Below are positions 1 to 9,332 of a DNA stretch of 64,000 nt, piece after piece (the first letter of the stretch is position 1; each line of letters begins with the position of its first letter). The notes under the pieces were generated by a model. That model did not search any database. It worked only from the letters and a program-made list of their open reading frames with translations, and had not been told where the DNA came from. The translations under genes and the position numbers were made by a program. Source of the DNA: Sphingobacterium gobiense (GTDB lineage Bacteria > Bacteroidota > Bacteroidia > Sphingobacteriales > Sphingobacteriaceae); NCBI RefSeq assembly GCF_002980575.1, contig NZ_PVBS01000005.1:62001-126000 (forward strand), read 5' to 3'.

Positions 1-1
1 A

Positions 2-577
2 AGCAGGCGATGGAATATGCCGGCACGGTATTATAGCAAAACATTTCACGTCAACAATGATGAAAAGATGCTGCTCATCGTGATGGACACCAATCCCTAT
101 ATTGAGAGTTATCATCAAGCCTCCGAAAAATATATAGGCGTAGCAGAGCAGGACACAGCAAAACAAACTCAATGGCTGATCGAACAACTGAAAACAAGCG
201 ATCCGCAGATAAAATGGAAGATTGTCGTAGGCCATCATCCGTTATATTCGGGAGGAAAACGGAAAGACAGTGAAGACACCAAATTATTTGAGAAAAAATT
301 TGCCGACTTATTTGACAAACACCAAGTCGATGCTTATATCTGTGGGCATGAGCATGACCTACAGATTATCAAACCTAAAGAGCGCTTTACCACCCAATTC
401 CTTTCGGGCGCAGCCAGCGAGGTACGCGAAACGGGTAACCGCGAAGGAACAATATTCGCTACCGCTGAACCTGGTTTTATGGCGTTTTCCGTCTTCGGCA
501 GCAAAATGCTGGTACAGACTGTCCGTGCCGGTGAAACAGGAGCAACTGTGCTACACAAATTTGAATTAGCAAAATAA
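2..577 (+). CDS. Purple acid phosphatase-like metallophosphoesterase (5' end outside window)
   Basis: This is the C-terminal part of a calcineurin-like metallophosphoesterase of the tartrate-resistant (purple) acid phosphatase type, which hydrolyses phosphate monoesters, probably in the periplasm. The reading frame is open to the window edge: codons for S-R-R-W-N precede the first in-frame ATG at 17, and WNMPARYYS is a typical internal family motif, so that ATG is not the true start. Metal-ligand motifs are visible: VGHHP (residues 71-75 counted from the ATG) and GHEHD (110-114). It ends 22 bp before a phytase gene on the same strand, so the two are probably co-transcribed for phosphate scavenging. 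The family is clear; the substrate is inferred. Confidence 0.85.
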   Translation, partial: SRRWNMPARYYSKTFHVNNDEKMLLIVMDTNPYIESYHQASEKYIGVAEQDTAKQTQWLIEQLKTSDPQIKWKIVVGHHPLYSGGKRKDSEDTKLFEKKFADLFDKHQVDAYICGHEHDLQIIKPKERFTTQFLSGAASEVRETGNREGTIFATAEPGFMAFSVFGSKMLVQTVRAGETGATVLHKFELAK

Positions 578-599
578 ATATTACCATAAACACATAACG

Positions 600-1664
600 A
601 TGAATAAATATTTTTTTTGGTCAGCATTAATCCTTTTGGTATCCTGTCAAGACAGATTAGCACCTGTGGCAGAAAATGCTATTAAACCAACCGTCATTAC
701 AGAACCTACTCCGAACGACACGGATGACCCTGCGATCTGGATTCATCCCCAAGACGCTTCCAAAAGCTTAATTATTGGTACCGACAAGGAGGTCGGCGGC
801 GGACTCTACATATACAATTTAGCAGGAAAAATCGTCAAAAAGTATGTAGAGATGCAACGCCCAAACAATGTGGACGTAGCCTACGGACTGATGATCAACG
901 GCGTAAAGACGGACGTCGCCGTGACCACCGAACGTAAAGCGAATACCATACGCATATTCGCTCTCCCCGACTTGACTCCGATTGACAATGGTGGTATACC
1001 CATCTTTGAAGGTGAAGAGGAGCGGGATGGTATGGGGATTGCCTTATACACCAAGCAAATCGACTCGGTGACTACCGAGATACACGCTATTGTCGGGCGG
1101 AAATCCGGTCCTTCGGGGAGTTATTTGTGGCAATATAAATTAAGTGGAGCTACGGATGGCAGCGTGAAGGCGGAAGTGATCCGTAAATTTGGCACCTATA
1201 GCGGAAAGAAAGAGATCGAAGCCATTGCCGTCGATAATGAATTAGGTTACGTATACTATTCCGATGAAACAGCCGGTGTACGTAAGTATTACGCCGATCC
1301 TGCAAGGGGGGATGAGGAATTAGCTTTCTTTGCCCGAGAGGATGCAAGGCGTGATCATGAGGGAATTGCAATCTATAAAAAAGACGACGCCACGGGTTAT
1401 ATCCTCGTCTCCAATCAACAAAACAATACGTTCTTGGTATATAAACGCGAGGGCGAAAGCAACGGTCCACATGTGCATACACTCATAGCAGATGTTCCGG
1501 TATCTAGTATAGAATGTGACGGTGCGGACGCAACTTCTGTATCACTAGGCGACAGATTTCCAAAGGGTGTGTTTGTTGCGATGAGCAACGGAAATGTTTT
1601 TCAGTTATACGATTGGCGCATTTTGCAGGATTGGATTGACCGTCATCCTGTTCAAGATGAATAG
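600..1664 (+). CDS. Beta-propeller 3-phytase, lipoprotein
   Basis: Likely a beta-propeller phytase that releases phosphate from myo-inositol hexakisphosphate in a calcium-dependent way. The N-terminus is a lipoprotein signal with lipobox cysteine C16 (LLVSC), so it should be membrane-anchored outside the cytoplasm. Family motifs are present: DDPAIW (42-47), RPNNVDVAYG, DGMGIALY, EIEAIAVDNELGYVYYSDE and DHEGIAIY, spread along the chain as expected for six blades. The length (354 aa) is normal. It follows the phosphatase by 22 bp and is followed by a clear terminator, so it is probably the last gene of a phosphate-acquisition operon. Confidence 0.92.
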   Translation: MNKYFFWSALILLVSCQDRLAPVAENAIKPTVITEPTPNDTDDPAIWIHPQDASKSLIIGTDKEVGGGLYIYNLAGKIVKKYVEMQRPNNVDVAYGLMINGVKTDVAVTTERKANTIRIFALPDLTPIDNGGIPIFEGEEERDGMGIALYTKQIDSVTTEIHAIVGRKSGPSGSYLWQYKLSGATDGSVKAEVIRKFGTYSGKKEIEAIAVDNELGYVYYSDETAGVRKYYADPARGDEELAFFAREDARRDHEGIAIYKKDDATGYILVSNQQNNTFLVYKREGESNGPHVHTLIADVPVSSIECDGADATSVSLGDRFPKGVFVAMSNGNVFQLYDWRILQDWIDRHPVQDE

Positions 1665-1686
1665 CGAAGCGCTATAACAAAACACA

Positions 1687-1719
1687 GGCGGCTCTTTATG
1701 TAGAGCCGCCTATGTTTTT
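1687..1719 (+). terminator. Rho-independent terminator after the phytase gene
   Basis: GGCGGCTC (1687-1694) pairs with GAGCCGCC (1703-1710) over an 8-nt loop and is followed by TATGTTTTT. It sits 23 bp after the phytase stop codon. Confidence 0.85.
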
Positions 1720-1801
1720 GTCGAGGAGCAGATTGAATTATATACCGTTCACAGTTTGTATAACCCAATATTAACATTAATATATCAACACTAACTAAAA
1801 C

Positions 1802-1830
1802 AAAAAAGCCGCCTCCAAAAGGGGGCGGCC
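1802..1830 (-). terminator. Terminator of the ribosomal protein block (after rplQ)
   Basis: On the minus strand, GCCGCCCCC and GGAGGCGGC (plus-strand 1821-1829 and 1808-1816) form a 9-bp stem with one G-U pair and a 4-nt loop, followed by six T (1802-1807). It lies 21 bp after the rplQ stop and marks the end of the long r-protein transcript. Confidence 0.88.
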
Positions 1831-1850
1831 ATAATATTAAAAAGACTTTA

Positions 1851-2408
1851 TTAACCCTTTTTCTCTTCTGTATCCGAAGACTCTTCAGTCGCGGGAGCTT
1901 CCTCTGCTACCGTTTCAGCACTAGGAGATTCTTCTTTAACTTCTTCCGTCGCCTCAACTGTTTCAGCTACCTCAACTTCCGCAGCTTTTTTCTTGCCACC
2001 ACGTCGGCGTGTCGCTTTCTTCTCTGTCTTCGCTATTTGACCGTAGATTTCATTATAGTCTACCAACTCGATGAATGCCATTTCCGCGTTATCACCAAGA
2101 CGATTCTCTAACTTGATAATACGTGTATAACCTCCCGGACGAGAAGCTACTTTCTCCGAAATCTCGCGAAATAAAATCGTAACTGCTTCCTTGTCTTTTA
2201 AGTAAGCAAATACTGTACGACGAGAATGCGTTGTGTCATTTTTTGATTTTGTGATCAATGGCTCTACATACGCACGCAATGCTCTAGCTTTAGCCAAAGT
2301 CGTCGTAATACGCTTATGTTTAATCAATGAAGTCGCCATGTTAGCTAACATCGCCTTACGGTGACTGTCAGTGCGCCCTAATTTGTGTACTTTTTTTCCG
2401 TGTCTCAT
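1851..2408 (-). CDS. rplQ: 50S ribosomal protein L17
   Basis: Large-subunit protein L17. The N-terminal signature [17 protein letters not shown] and the following helix-rich core (to about residue 120) are typical. The protein is about 58 residues longer than the E. coli form: a basic linker ([12 protein letters not shown]) leads into a Glu/Ala/Thr/Ser-rich acidic tail of about 45 residues. Such tails are known from Bacteroidota L17 and are probably disordered. It is the last gene of the infA-rpmJ-rpsM-rpsK-rpsD-rpoA-rplQ group and is followed by a terminator. Confidence 0.98.
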   Translation of the reverse strand: MRHGKKVHKLGRTDSHRKAMLANMATSLIKHKRITTTLAKARALRAYVEPLITKSKNDTTHSRRTVFAYLKDKEAVTILFREISEKVASRPGGYTRIIKLENRLGDNAEMAFIELVDYNEIYGQIAKTEKKATRRRGGKKKAAEVEVAETVEATEEVKEESPSAETVAEEAPATEESSDTEEKKG

Positions 2409-2527
2409 TTTTTTTGTTTTTTGTGCGTACCGTTCTTATCTTCATACTTATAACTCGCCTATCACTTCACAAGCGTGTTTAGTATGACAAAGAGGAATTA
2501 CGCAACAGGTCGCTTATTTGTAATATA

Positions 2528-3520
2528 TTATTCCTCGTCCAATTTGTATTTGGATAAATTCATACCGAATGATAAACCTTTCGATTTAACTAGCTCCTGA
2601 ATTTCACTCAATGATTTTTTACCAAAGTTACGGAACTTCAACATATCCGCTACGTCGTATGTCACCAATTCCGCCAGTGTACGAATATCAGCTGCTTTCA
2701 AACAGTTTAACGCCCGAACAGAAAGGTCCAAATCCACTAACTCCGTTTTCAAGATTTTACGCATGTGTAAAATTTCCTCGTCAACAACTTTGGTTTCCTC
2801 TTTCGTTTGGGACTCCAACAACATGTTTTCGTCAGAAAATAACATGAAATGCTGAATTAAGATCTTGGCGGCTTCTTTCAAAGCCTCTTCGGGATGAATA
2901 GAACCGTCAGTAGAAATATCCAACAACAATTTTTCATAGTCAGTTTTCTGTTCTACACGATAGTTCTCTATAGTATATTTTACGTTCTTAATTGGCGTGT
3001 AAATAGAATCCACAGCGATAAAACCTACCGGACCGTCTGTAACTTTATTTTCTTCAGCATTTACATATCCGCGTCCCTTAGCGACCGAAATTTCAACCTC
3101 TATGGTGACCGAATTATCCATGTTACAGATAACCAAGTCGGGATTTAAAACCGTAAAATTATTGGAGAACTTAGTAATGTCGCCCGCCTTAAACTGATCT
3201 TGACCGTTGATAACAACAAAAATTTTCTCGCTATCACCCTGCTCACCAGTCTTCTTGAAACGGACCTGTTTCAAGTTCAAAATGATCTCTGTAACATCTT
3301 CAACAACCCCTTTGATAGTAGAAAACTCGTGCGAAACGCCTGAAAACCTTACCGACGTAATTGCATATCCTTCTAGGGAGGACAATAAAATACGGCGCAA
3401 AGCATTACCAATAGTTACACCAAAACCAGGCTCTAATGGACGAAATTCGAAAGTACCATCAAAATCAGTTGATTTTTGCATGATAACTTTATCCGGTCTT
3501 TGAAATGCTAAAATTGCCAT
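2528..3520 (-). CDS. rpoA: RNA polymerase alpha subunit
   Basis: Alpha subunit of RNA polymerase; a dimer nucleates assembly of the core enzyme. The N-terminal assembly domain spans about residues 1-230 ([20 protein letters not shown] motif near the start). The alpha-CTD (about 255-320: [23 protein letters not shown], then FGKKSLSEI) contacts upstream promoter DNA and regulators. The length, 330 aa, is normal. It lies between rpsD and rplQ, the standard bacterial order. A 10-bp hairpin lies in the 90-bp gap before it. Confidence 0.99.
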   Translation of the reverse strand: MAILAFQRPDKVIMQKSTDFDGTFEFRPLEPGFGVTIGNALRRILLSSLEGYAITSVRFSGVSHEFSTIKGVVEDVTEIILNLKQVRFKKTGEQGDSEKIFVVINGQDQFKAGDITKFSNNFTVLNPDLVICNMDNSVTIEVEISVAKGRGYVNAEENKVTDGPVGFIAVDSIYTPIKNVKYTIENYRVEQKTDYEKLLLDISTDGSIHPEEALKEAAKILIQHFMLFSDENMLLESQTKEETKVVDEEILHMRKILKTELVDLDLSVRALNCLKAADIRTLAELVTYDVADMLKFRNFGKKSLSEIQELVKSKGLSFGMNLSKYKLDEE

Positions 3521-3566
3521 TTATTTTCTTTTAAAAGTTTTTATTAATAAACATAAAATACAACAG

Positions 3567-3598
3567 AAGAAGTATGATTAGCAAAAACCATACTTCTT
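3567..3598 (-). other. Intercistronic hairpin between rpsD and rpoA
   Basis: AAGAAGTATG (3567-3576) and CATACTTCTT (3589-3598) form a perfect 10-bp stem with a 12-nt loop in the rpsD-rpoA gap. On the minus strand it is not followed by a T-run, so it is more likely an RNA processing or stability element, or a protein-binding structure, than a terminator. Confidence 0.6.
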
Positions 3599-3610
3599 TC
3601 CATTATTTTA

Positions 3611-4219
3611 CTATTTAGAGTATAACTCTACGATTAAGTTTTCTTTAATGTTTTCCGGAATATCAACTCTTTCAGGGAAAGAAACGAACGTCCCTGTTAA
3701 TTCATTAGGGTTCCACTCTAACCAATTGAATTTGTTAATTTTTCTTCCTTCTACAGAAGCTACAACAGCTTCCAAAGATTTGGAACGCTCGCGAACAGCG
3801 ACGACATCGCCTGGACGTAAGCTATATGATGGGATGTTAACGACTTCACCGTTAACAGTAACATGCTTGTGTGAAACCAACTGACGAGCTGCTGCGCGCG
3901 TTGGAGCAATACCCAAACGGTAAACAACGTTATCCAAGCGAGCTTCCAATAACCTCAAGAAGTTCTCACCTGTAATACCTTGTTTCGCTGATGCCTTTGC
4001 AAACAGCGTACGGAACTGACGTTCCAAAACACCGTAAGTGTACTTTGCTTTTTGTTTTTCTAACAACTGAATAGCGTATTCAGATTGTTTACCTCTTCTT
4101 CTCGATGGACCATGCTGTCCTGGAGGATAATTCTTTTTTTCTAACGCTTTATCAGGGCCAAAGATGGGTTCTCTGAATTTACGTGCAATTTTGGACTTAG
4201 GTCCTGTATATCTTGCCAT
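3611..4219 (-). CDS. rpsD: 30S ribosomal protein S4
   Basis: Primary 16S rRNA-binding assembly protein. The N-terminus [21 protein letters not shown] and the S4 RNA-binding domain (about residues 90-155, including [10 protein letters not shown] and [14 protein letters not shown]) are unmistakable. It lacks the N-terminal zinc-binding cysteines (C-minus form), in keeping with the C-minus S14 and L36 in this block. In many bacteria S4 represses its own operon; no such structure was worked out here. Confidence 0.98.
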   Translation of the reverse strand: MARYTGPKSKIARKFREPIFGPDKALEKKNYPPGQHGPSRRRGKQSEYAIQLLEKQKAKYTYGVLERQFRTLFAKASAKQGITGENFLRLLEARLDNVVYRLGIAPTRAAARQLVSHKHVTVNGEVVNIPSYSLRPGDVVAVRERSKSLEAVVASVEGRKINKFNWLEWNPNELTGTFVSFPERVDIPENIKENLIVELYSK

Positions 4220-4287
4220 TTTTTCTCTCTGTTTGAAGTATCAATCAGCCTATAGCTGACGAATCTTATCTTAAACAATAAAAATTA

Positions 4288-4677
4288 TTAAACTCTTCTG
4301 CGTTTTGGAGGACGACAACCATTGTGTGGAAGCGGAGTGATATCCTTAATTGTAGTCACATCGATTCCAACAGTCTGTAGGGTACGGATAGCCGACTCAC
4401 GTCCAGCTCCAGGACCTTTTACAAAAACTTCTACCTTGCGTAAACCCAAGTCAAACGCCACTTTACCACAGTCTTGAGCAGCTTGTCCTGCCGCGTACGG
4501 CGTATTCTTCTTTGAACCTCTGAAGCCCATTTTACCTGCTGATGACCATGAAATAGTCTGACCTTGATTATTTGTCAAAGTAATGATGATGTTGTTAAAG
4601 GTAGCGTTGATGTGAGCTTGACCAATAGGCTCGATAACGACGATACGCTTTTTGGTAACCTTTTTACTTTTAGCCAT
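4288..4677 (-). CDS. rpsK: 30S ribosomal protein S11
   Basis: Platform protein of the small subunit, near the Shine-Dalgarno/anti-Shine-Dalgarno helix. The motifs [33 protein letters not shown] and the basic end [13 protein letters not shown] are diagnostic. The length (129 aa) is normal. It follows rpsM by only 10 bp, so the two are co-transcribed. Confidence 0.98.
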   Translation of the reverse strand: MAKSKKVTKKRIVVIEPIGQAHINATFNNIIITLTNNQGQTISWSSAGKMGFRGSKKNTPYAAGQAAQDCGKVAFDLGLRKVEVFVKGPGAGRESAIRTLQTVGIDVTTIKDITPLPHNGCRPPKRRRV

Positions 4678-4687
4678 TTCTTAATTA

Positions 4688-5065
4688 TTATTTAGTAGCT
4701 TTTTTCTTGTTTGCAACTGTTTTACGTTTACCTTTACGGGTACGAGAGTTGTTCTTTGTACGTTGACCACGAAGAGGTAAATGTTTACGGTGACGTAAAC
4801 CGCGGTAACAGCCGATATCCATCAAACGTTTGATGTTCAACTGAACTTCAGAACGCAAAGCACCTTCGACTTTAATTTCGTCGTTGATGATATTACGGAT
4901 GGCTGTCAGTTGATCATCATTCCATTCAGATACTTTAACATCCTCACTAATACCTGCTTTTTTCAAGATATGAGCCGCAGTAGAACGACCGATACCGAAA
5001 ATGTAGGTAAGGCCTATTACGCCTCTTTTGTTTTTAGGTAAATCTATACCTGCTATCCTTGCCAT
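4688..5065 (-). CDS. rpsM: 30S ribosomal protein S13
   Basis: Head protein of the 30S subunit that bridges to the 50S subunit and contacts P-site tRNA. It starts [19 protein letters not shown] and carries the H2TH-type segment and the basic C-terminal tail ([18 protein letters not shown]), as in all bacterial S13. Length 125 aa. It lies between rpmJ and rpsK in the usual order. Confidence 0.98.
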   Translation of the reverse strand: MARIAGIDLPKNKRGVIGLTYIFGIGRSTAAHILKKAGISEDVKVSEWNDDQLTAIRNIINDEIKVEGALRSEVQLNIKRLMDIGCYRGLRHRKHLPLRGQRTKNNSRTRKGKRKTVANKKKATK

Positions 5066-5093
5066 ATAATACTTTAAGCGATTATGTTAATAA

Positions 5094-5210
5094 CTACCCT
5101 TGACGTTGCTTGAACTTAGGGTTCTTTTTGTTGATTACAAAAACCTTTCCTTTGCGACGGATAATCTTACAATCCGCGCTACGTTTTTTTATTGATGCTC
5201 TAACTTTCAT
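5094..5210 (-). CDS. rpmJ: 50S ribosomal protein L36 (zinc-free form)
   Basis: A 38-residue ORF translated directly from the sequence. It begins [15 protein letters not shown] and ends NPKFKQRQG, the L36 signature. Of the usual zinc ligands (Cys, Cys, Cys, His) only one cysteine (C14) remains; the others are replaced by Ser, Asn and Phe, so this is a C-minus, zinc-independent L36. It lies between infA and rpsM, the common position for this gene. Confidence 0.95.
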   Translation of the reverse strand: MKVRASIKKRSADCKIIRRKGKVFVINKKNPKFKQRQG

Positions 5211-5257
5211 TGTTGTAGTATTTTAAAAGCTCATTATACCGAAAAGAAAAACAATCG

Positions 5258-5476
5258 CTACTTATAGCGATAGGTAATCCTTCCCTTTGTCAAATCGTAA
5301 GGAGACATTTCCAACTTCACCTTATCTCCAGGTAGAATTTTGATATAATGCATGCGCATTTTACCGGAAATATGAGCAATAATTTCGTGCCCATTTTCCA
5401 ATTCTACACGGAACATCGCGTTAGAAAGCGCTTCCTTAATTATACCATCTTGTTCTATTGAGGCTTGCTTAGCCAT
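5258..5476 (-). CDS. infA: Translation initiation factor IF-1
   Basis: A 72-residue OB-fold protein that binds the ribosomal A site during initiation. [19 protein letters not shown] at the start and [15 protein letters not shown] at the end match bacterial IF-1 throughout. It is the first gene after a well-formed Bacteroidota promoter in the map-infA gap, so it probably heads its own transcript (infA to rplQ) as well as receiving read-through from secY-map. Confidence 0.98.
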   Translation of the reverse strand: MAKQASIEQDGIIKEALSNAMFRVELENGHEIIAHISGKMRMHYIKILPGDKVKLEMSPYDLTKGRITYRYK

Positions 5477-5523
5477 ATATTCTAACTTAATTTACTTCTT
5501 TTTAGCCCGCACAAACAGGAGTG

Positions 5524-5553
5524 CAAAGATAAATAAAAAATATTGAAAACCAA
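5524..5553 (-). promoter_or_regulatory. Bacteroidota-type promoter for infA
   Basis: On the minus strand, TTG (plus 5551-5553) is followed after exactly 19 nt by TATCTTTG (plus 5524-5531), matching the Bacteroidota consensus TTG-N19-TAnnTTTG. The -33 element abuts the map stop codon. The predicted start is near 5517, about 40 nt before the infA ATG. Confidence 0.75.
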
Positions 5554-6336
5554 CTACTTTTTACTCAAAACTTCTTCCACGTGTTCAAAAGTCAACAACA
5601 CGTCTGGAACACCCTTTCTAATCGCAACCATTTGCTCAAAATGCGCAGATAGTTTTCCATCAATGGTACTCACAGTCCAACCATCGTCCCAGAATTTCAC
5701 ACCAGCCTTGCCCGCGTTGATCATCGGCTCAATACAAATGACTAAGCCAGTTTCCAACTTAGGGCCAGAGCCGCGTCTTCCGTAATTCGGCACCTCCGGC
5801 TTCTCATGCAGATCTAAACCAACTCCATGTCCTACTAACTCTCTTACTATACCATAGTTGTATGGAGCAATATAATCTTGCACGGCTGCTGAAATGTCGC
5901 CAACGCGCTTTCCGGCTACCGCCTGCTCTATCCCCTTATACAACGCCGCTTTCGTGACATCCAACAACTGCTGTGCTTCAGTTGAAATCTCACCTACACC
6001 AAATGTATATGCCGAATCGCTAATGAATCCTTTTAGGTTGACTCCCCCATCGATCGAAACAATATCGCCTTCTTGAAGCGGCTTATCAGTCGGAAAACCA
6101 TGAACCACCTGATCATTCAGGGATATACAAAGTGAATAAGGAAAGCCTTGATAGTTCAAAAAAGCAGGAGTACCGCCGTGGTCGTGGATAAAATCATAAG
6201 CCAACTTATCCAAAGACAGCGTAGTAATACCGGGTTTTACTTCCTTCGCAATCTCAGCAAGCAATAACGAGAGTACATTTGCAGACTCTCGTATTTGCTC
6301 AATTTGTTCTTCTGTCTTATAAAAAACCTTGGACAT
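5554..6336 (-). CDS. map: Type I methionine aminopeptidase
   Basis: Removes the initiator methionine from new proteins in the cytoplasm; a two-metal enzyme. The pita-bread fold ligands can be read in order: the substrate-contact His in NDQVVHGFP, Asp in SIDGGV, Asp in ISDSAYTF, His in GHGVGLDLHEKP, Glu in ICIEPM and a C-terminal Glu. The length (260 aa) fits type Ia enzymes without extension. It starts 3 bp after secY, an arrangement common in bacterial spc operons. Confidence 0.97.
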   Translation of the reverse strand: MSKVFYKTEEQIEQIRESANVLSLLLAEIAKEVKPGITTLSLDKLAYDFIHDHGGTPAFLNYQGFPYSLCISLNDQVVHGFPTDKPLQEGDIVSIDGGVNLKGFISDSAYTFGVGEISTEAQQLLDVTKAALYKGIEQAVAGKRVGDISAAVQDYIAPYNYGIVRELVGHGVGLDLHEKPEVPNYGRRGSGPKLETGLVICIEPMINAGKAGVKFWDDGWTVSTIDGKLSAHFEQMVAIRKGVPDVLLTFEHVEEVLSKK

Positions 6337-6339
6337 CTA

Positions 6340-7686
6340 TTAAAGCGCTGCTTGATCTATACCCTCTACGGAAGTAGTTGTAGAACGGCCTTTCACACGA
6401 CCTGTCTTCATTAAACCATCATAATGACGCATTAGCAAATGACTCTCAATCTGCTGTAAAGTATCTAACACCACGCCCACCAAAATCAATAAAGAAGTAC
6501 CTCCATAGAAATGTGCAAATTGGTTATTCACGCCTACTTTAGCAGCCAAAGCAGGTAAGACAGCGATAATCGCAATGAATATTGCTCCTGGGAAGGTAAT
6601 ACGGGAGATCACGTTATCGATAAAGATATTCGTATCGTAACCAGGCTTAATTCCAGGAATAAAACCACCGTTCTTCTTCATGTCCTCAGACATTTGCTGT
6701 GGATTCACCATAATTGCGGTATAGAAAAACGTAAATGCAATAATGAGAACAGCAAATGTTACATTGTAGGCAACAGATGTATAGTTACTCAATGACGCTA
6801 AAAAATCTGATTGTAAATCCGGAAAAAACTGAGACAAAGCCATTGGCAAGAACATAATTGCTTGCGCAAATATAATAGGCATAACACCGGCAGCATTCAC
6901 CTTTAAAGGAATATACTGACGTACGCCGCCTACCTGCTTATTACCGACAATTTTTTTAGCATACTGTACAGGAACTTTACGAATCCCCTGTACCACTAAA
7001 ATGGCGAAAATCACGACAAAGAAAAGGGCTACGAATTCTAATAACAACGGAATTGGTCCGCCACCACTCGGGCTCATACGAGAACCCCATTCGGCCACAA
7101 TACCTGCTGGCAACTGTGCTATGATACCCGCCATGATAATTAATGAAATACCATTACCAATACCTTTATCTGTAATTTTTTCACCAAGCCACATCACAAA
7201 CAAGGTACCTGCTGTTAATACCACTGCAGAAAGAATAGTGAACATCGGCTCCGCTAACGTTTTCGCTTCCGCAGGAACCTGTGTTTTCACGTAAGCCACT
7301 GCCTGAACCAACGTAATCGCCAATGTCAGATAACGCGTAATCTGTGTCATTTTTTTACGACCCGATTCACCTTCTTTTTGCATTTTCTGAAATGCAGGAA
7401 CCGCTATCCCCAATAATTGAACAACGATTGATGCAGAAATGTAGGGCATTACACCCAAAGCGAAAATTGCCGAACGAGAAAATGACCCTCCAGCAAACAT
7501 ATTGATTAAATCCAATATGCTATTTCCTTCGCTACTTCTAGCCACTAATGCATCAGGGTTGACACCCGGCAGAACCACGTGACAACCAATACGGTAGATT
7601 AGAAGAAGTAGCAACGTCGTCATGATACGATTGCGTAAATCTTCTATTTTCCATATATTGGTTAAGGTTGTGATTAGTTTCTTCAT
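6340..7686 (-). CDS. secY: Protein translocase subunit SecY
   Basis: Central channel subunit of the Sec translocon in the inner membrane. The 448-residue chain has about ten hydrophobic segments and family motifs such as LPGVNPDAL near the N-terminus, GNGISLIIMAGI, VNAAGVMPIIFA and KKNGGFIPGIKPG. It is the penultimate gene of the spc part of the block, between rplO and map with gaps of only 6 and 3 bp. Confidence 0.98.
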   Translation of the reverse strand: MKKLITTLTNIWKIEDLRNRIMTTLLLLLIYRIGCHVVLPGVNPDALVARSSEGNSILDLINMFAGGSFSRSAIFALGVMPYISASIVVQLLGIAVPAFQKMQKEGESGRKKMTQITRYLTLAITLVQAVAYVKTQVPAEAKTLAEPMFTILSAVVLTAGTLFVMWLGEKITDKGIGNGISLIIMAGIIAQLPAGIVAEWGSRMSPSGGGPIPLLLEFVALFFVVIFAILVVQGIRKVPVQYAKKIVGNKQVGGVRQYIPLKVNAAGVMPIIFAQAIMFLPMALSQFFPDLQSDFLASLSNYTSVAYNVTFAVLIIAFTFFYTAIMVNPQQMSEDMKKNGGFIPGIKPGYDTNIFIDNVISRITFPGAIFIAIIAVLPALAAKVGVNNQFAHFYGGTSLLILVGVVLDTLQQIESHLLMRHYDGLMKTGRVKGRSTTTSVEGIDQAAL

Positions 7687-7692
7687 GTAATT

Positions 7693-8139
7693 TTATAGTT
7701 TTTCGATAGAACCACCTACAGCTTCAATAGCTTTCTGTGCCGAAGCCGAAAACGCGTGTGCTTTGACTTCTACTTTAGTAGTCAATTCACCACGACCCAA
7801 GATTTTCACTAAGTCTTTTTTAGCTACCAATCCATGCACTTTCAAAGTATCGAAGTCAATAGCTGTTAAATTATACTTGGTTACCAGCTCCTGCAATACG
7901 TCTAGGTTAATTCCCTTGTACTCGACGCGGTTAATGTTTTTGAAACCGAACTTAGGTACACGACGTTGCAACGGCATTTGACCACCTTCGAAACCAATCT
8001 TTGTAGAATGTCCAGAACGCGAACCGGCTCCTTTATGACCACGAGTCGATGTACCGCCACGACCAGATCCTTGACCTCTACCAATACGTTTTCTGTTTTT
8101 AACAGAACCTTTAGCTGGTTTTAAACTACTTAAATTCAT
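7693..8139 (-). CDS. rplO: 50S ribosomal protein L15
   Basis: Late-assembly 23S rRNA-binding protein. The Gly/Arg-rich N-terminal extension (KNRKRIGRGQGSGRGGTSTRG) and the motif GFEGGQMPLQRRVPKFGF are diagnostic. Length 148 aa. It comes 119 bp after rpmD; that gap shows no clear terminator or promoter. Confidence 0.98.
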   Translation of the reverse strand: MNLSSLKPAKGSVKNRKRIGRGQGSGRGGTSTRGHKGAGSRSGHSTKIGFEGGQMPLQRRVPKFGFKNINRVEYKGINLDVLQELVTKYNLTAIDFDTLKVHGLVAKKDLVKILGRGELTTKVEVKAHAFSASAQKAIEAVGGSIEKL

Positions 8140-8258
8140 TTTGTCTTAAAATATTGTGTTACGCCTTCGCTCTCACTAAACAGGTCGTAACGATGAATAA
8201 TTGTATTAATAAGGTAAATGGAAAGAATTCGAAATCCTTTCCATCCACCTATTCACTC

Positions 8259-8438
8259 TTAAACCGTCTCTACCGCTACTAAGTGATTGACCTTCCTCAC
8301 CATACCGATAATGGACGGTGTAGCTTCAACCTCTACAGCATGATTGATACGTTTCAAGCCTAGGGCTTGAATAGTTCTCTTTTGGCGCTCGCTTCTGTCG
8401 ATAACGCTCTTTATCTGGGTGATTTTGATTTTTGCCAT
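8259..8438 (-). CDS. rpmD: 50S ribosomal protein L30
   Basis: A 59-residue ORF read directly from the sequence: it starts MAKIKITQIKSVIDRSERQK and ends VNHLVAVETV. The segments GLKRINHAV and GMVRKVNHLV are the L30 signature. It lies between rpsE (5-bp gap) and rplO, the standard spc-operon position. Confidence 0.95.
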   Translation of the reverse strand: MAKIKITQIKSVIDRSERQKRTIQALGLKRINHAVEVEATPSIIGMVRKVNHLVAVETV

Positions 8439-8443
8439 GATAA

Positions 8444-8962
8444 TTAACCGTTAAATACTTTGTTTAAATCGACGCCGCGGTTTTGGGCAACTGTATATGC
8501 ATCACGAAGTTTCACCAATGCGTCAATAGTCGCTTTCACAACGTTGTGCGGATTGGATGAACCCAATGATTTCGCTAATACGTCCTTGATACCCGCGCTT
8601 TCCAATACAGCACGCATTGCTCCACCTGCTAGTACTCCTGTACCATGGACAGCTGGTTTTACTAAAACGCGACCTCCGGAGAATTTGCCGTGCTGCTCGT
8701 GAGGAACCGTACCGTTAATGATAGGAACTTTAATCAAGTTCTTCTTCGCGTCATCGATACCCTTAGTAATAGCCTCAGTAACTTCTTTTGCTTTACCAAG
8801 ACCATATCCCACGATACCATTTTCGTCACCCACAACAACAATAGCTGAAAAACTGAAGGTACGACCACCTTTAGTCACTTTCGCTACGCGTTGGATGCTC
8901 ACTAAGCGATCTTTTAATTCAATCTCGCTTGATTTCACTCTTTTTATATTGCTTAATGCCAT
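8444..8962 (-). CDS. rpsE: 30S ribosomal protein S5
   Basis: Small-subunit protein at the mRNA entry region, involved in decoding accuracy and helicase activity. The double-stranded-RNA-binding-like N-terminal domain ([21 protein letters not shown]) and the S5 C-terminal domain ([31 protein letters not shown]) are present. Length 172 aa. It sits between rplR and rpmD with short gaps. Confidence 0.98.
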   Translation of the reverse strand: MALSNIKRVKSSEIELKDRLVSIQRVAKVTKGGRTFSFSAIVVVGDENGIVGYGLGKAKEVTEAITKGIDDAKKNLIKVPIINGTVPHEQHGKFSGGRVLVKPAVHGTGVLAGGAMRAVLESAGIKDVLAKSLGSSNPHNVVKATIDALVKLRDAYTVAQNRGVDLNKVFNG

Positions 8963-8973
8963 GTTCTTATTGA

Positions 8974-9327
8974 TTAAAAGTCCAAACCGCCTTCGCGAGC
9001 ACCTTCAGCCAATGATTTTACACGGCCATGGTATAAGTACCCATTACGGTCAAAAACTACCTTGCTAATACCTGCTGCAACAGCTTTCTCTGCCACTGCC
9101 TTCCCTACAGCTTTTGATTGCTCTATTTTCGTACCGCTTACGGCAAAATCTTTTGAGCCCGAAGACGCTGAAGCCAAAGTTTTCCCAGCTTCGTCATCGA
9201 TGATCTGCGCATAGATACCTTTATTGCTTCTAAAAACTGATAAACGTGGACGCTCCGCTGTTCCAGTCAGGCTTTTTCTTATTCCTTTTTTTATTCGCTC
9301 TCTGCGAGATGTTTTATTTCCTGCCAT
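8974..9327 (-). CDS. rplR: 50S ribosomal protein L18
   Basis: 5S rRNA-binding protein of the central protuberance. The motifs [21 protein letters not shown] and [25 protein letters not shown] (the C-terminal part) identify it. Length 117 aa. It follows rplF by 5 bp. Confidence 0.98.
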   Translation of the reverse strand: MAGNKTSRRERIKKGIRKSLTGTAERPRLSVFRSNKGIYAQIIDDEAGKTLASASSGSKDFAVSGTKIEQSKAVGKAVAEKAVAAGISKVVFDRNGYLYHGRVKSLAEGAREGGLDF

Positions 9328-9332
9328 GGTTA

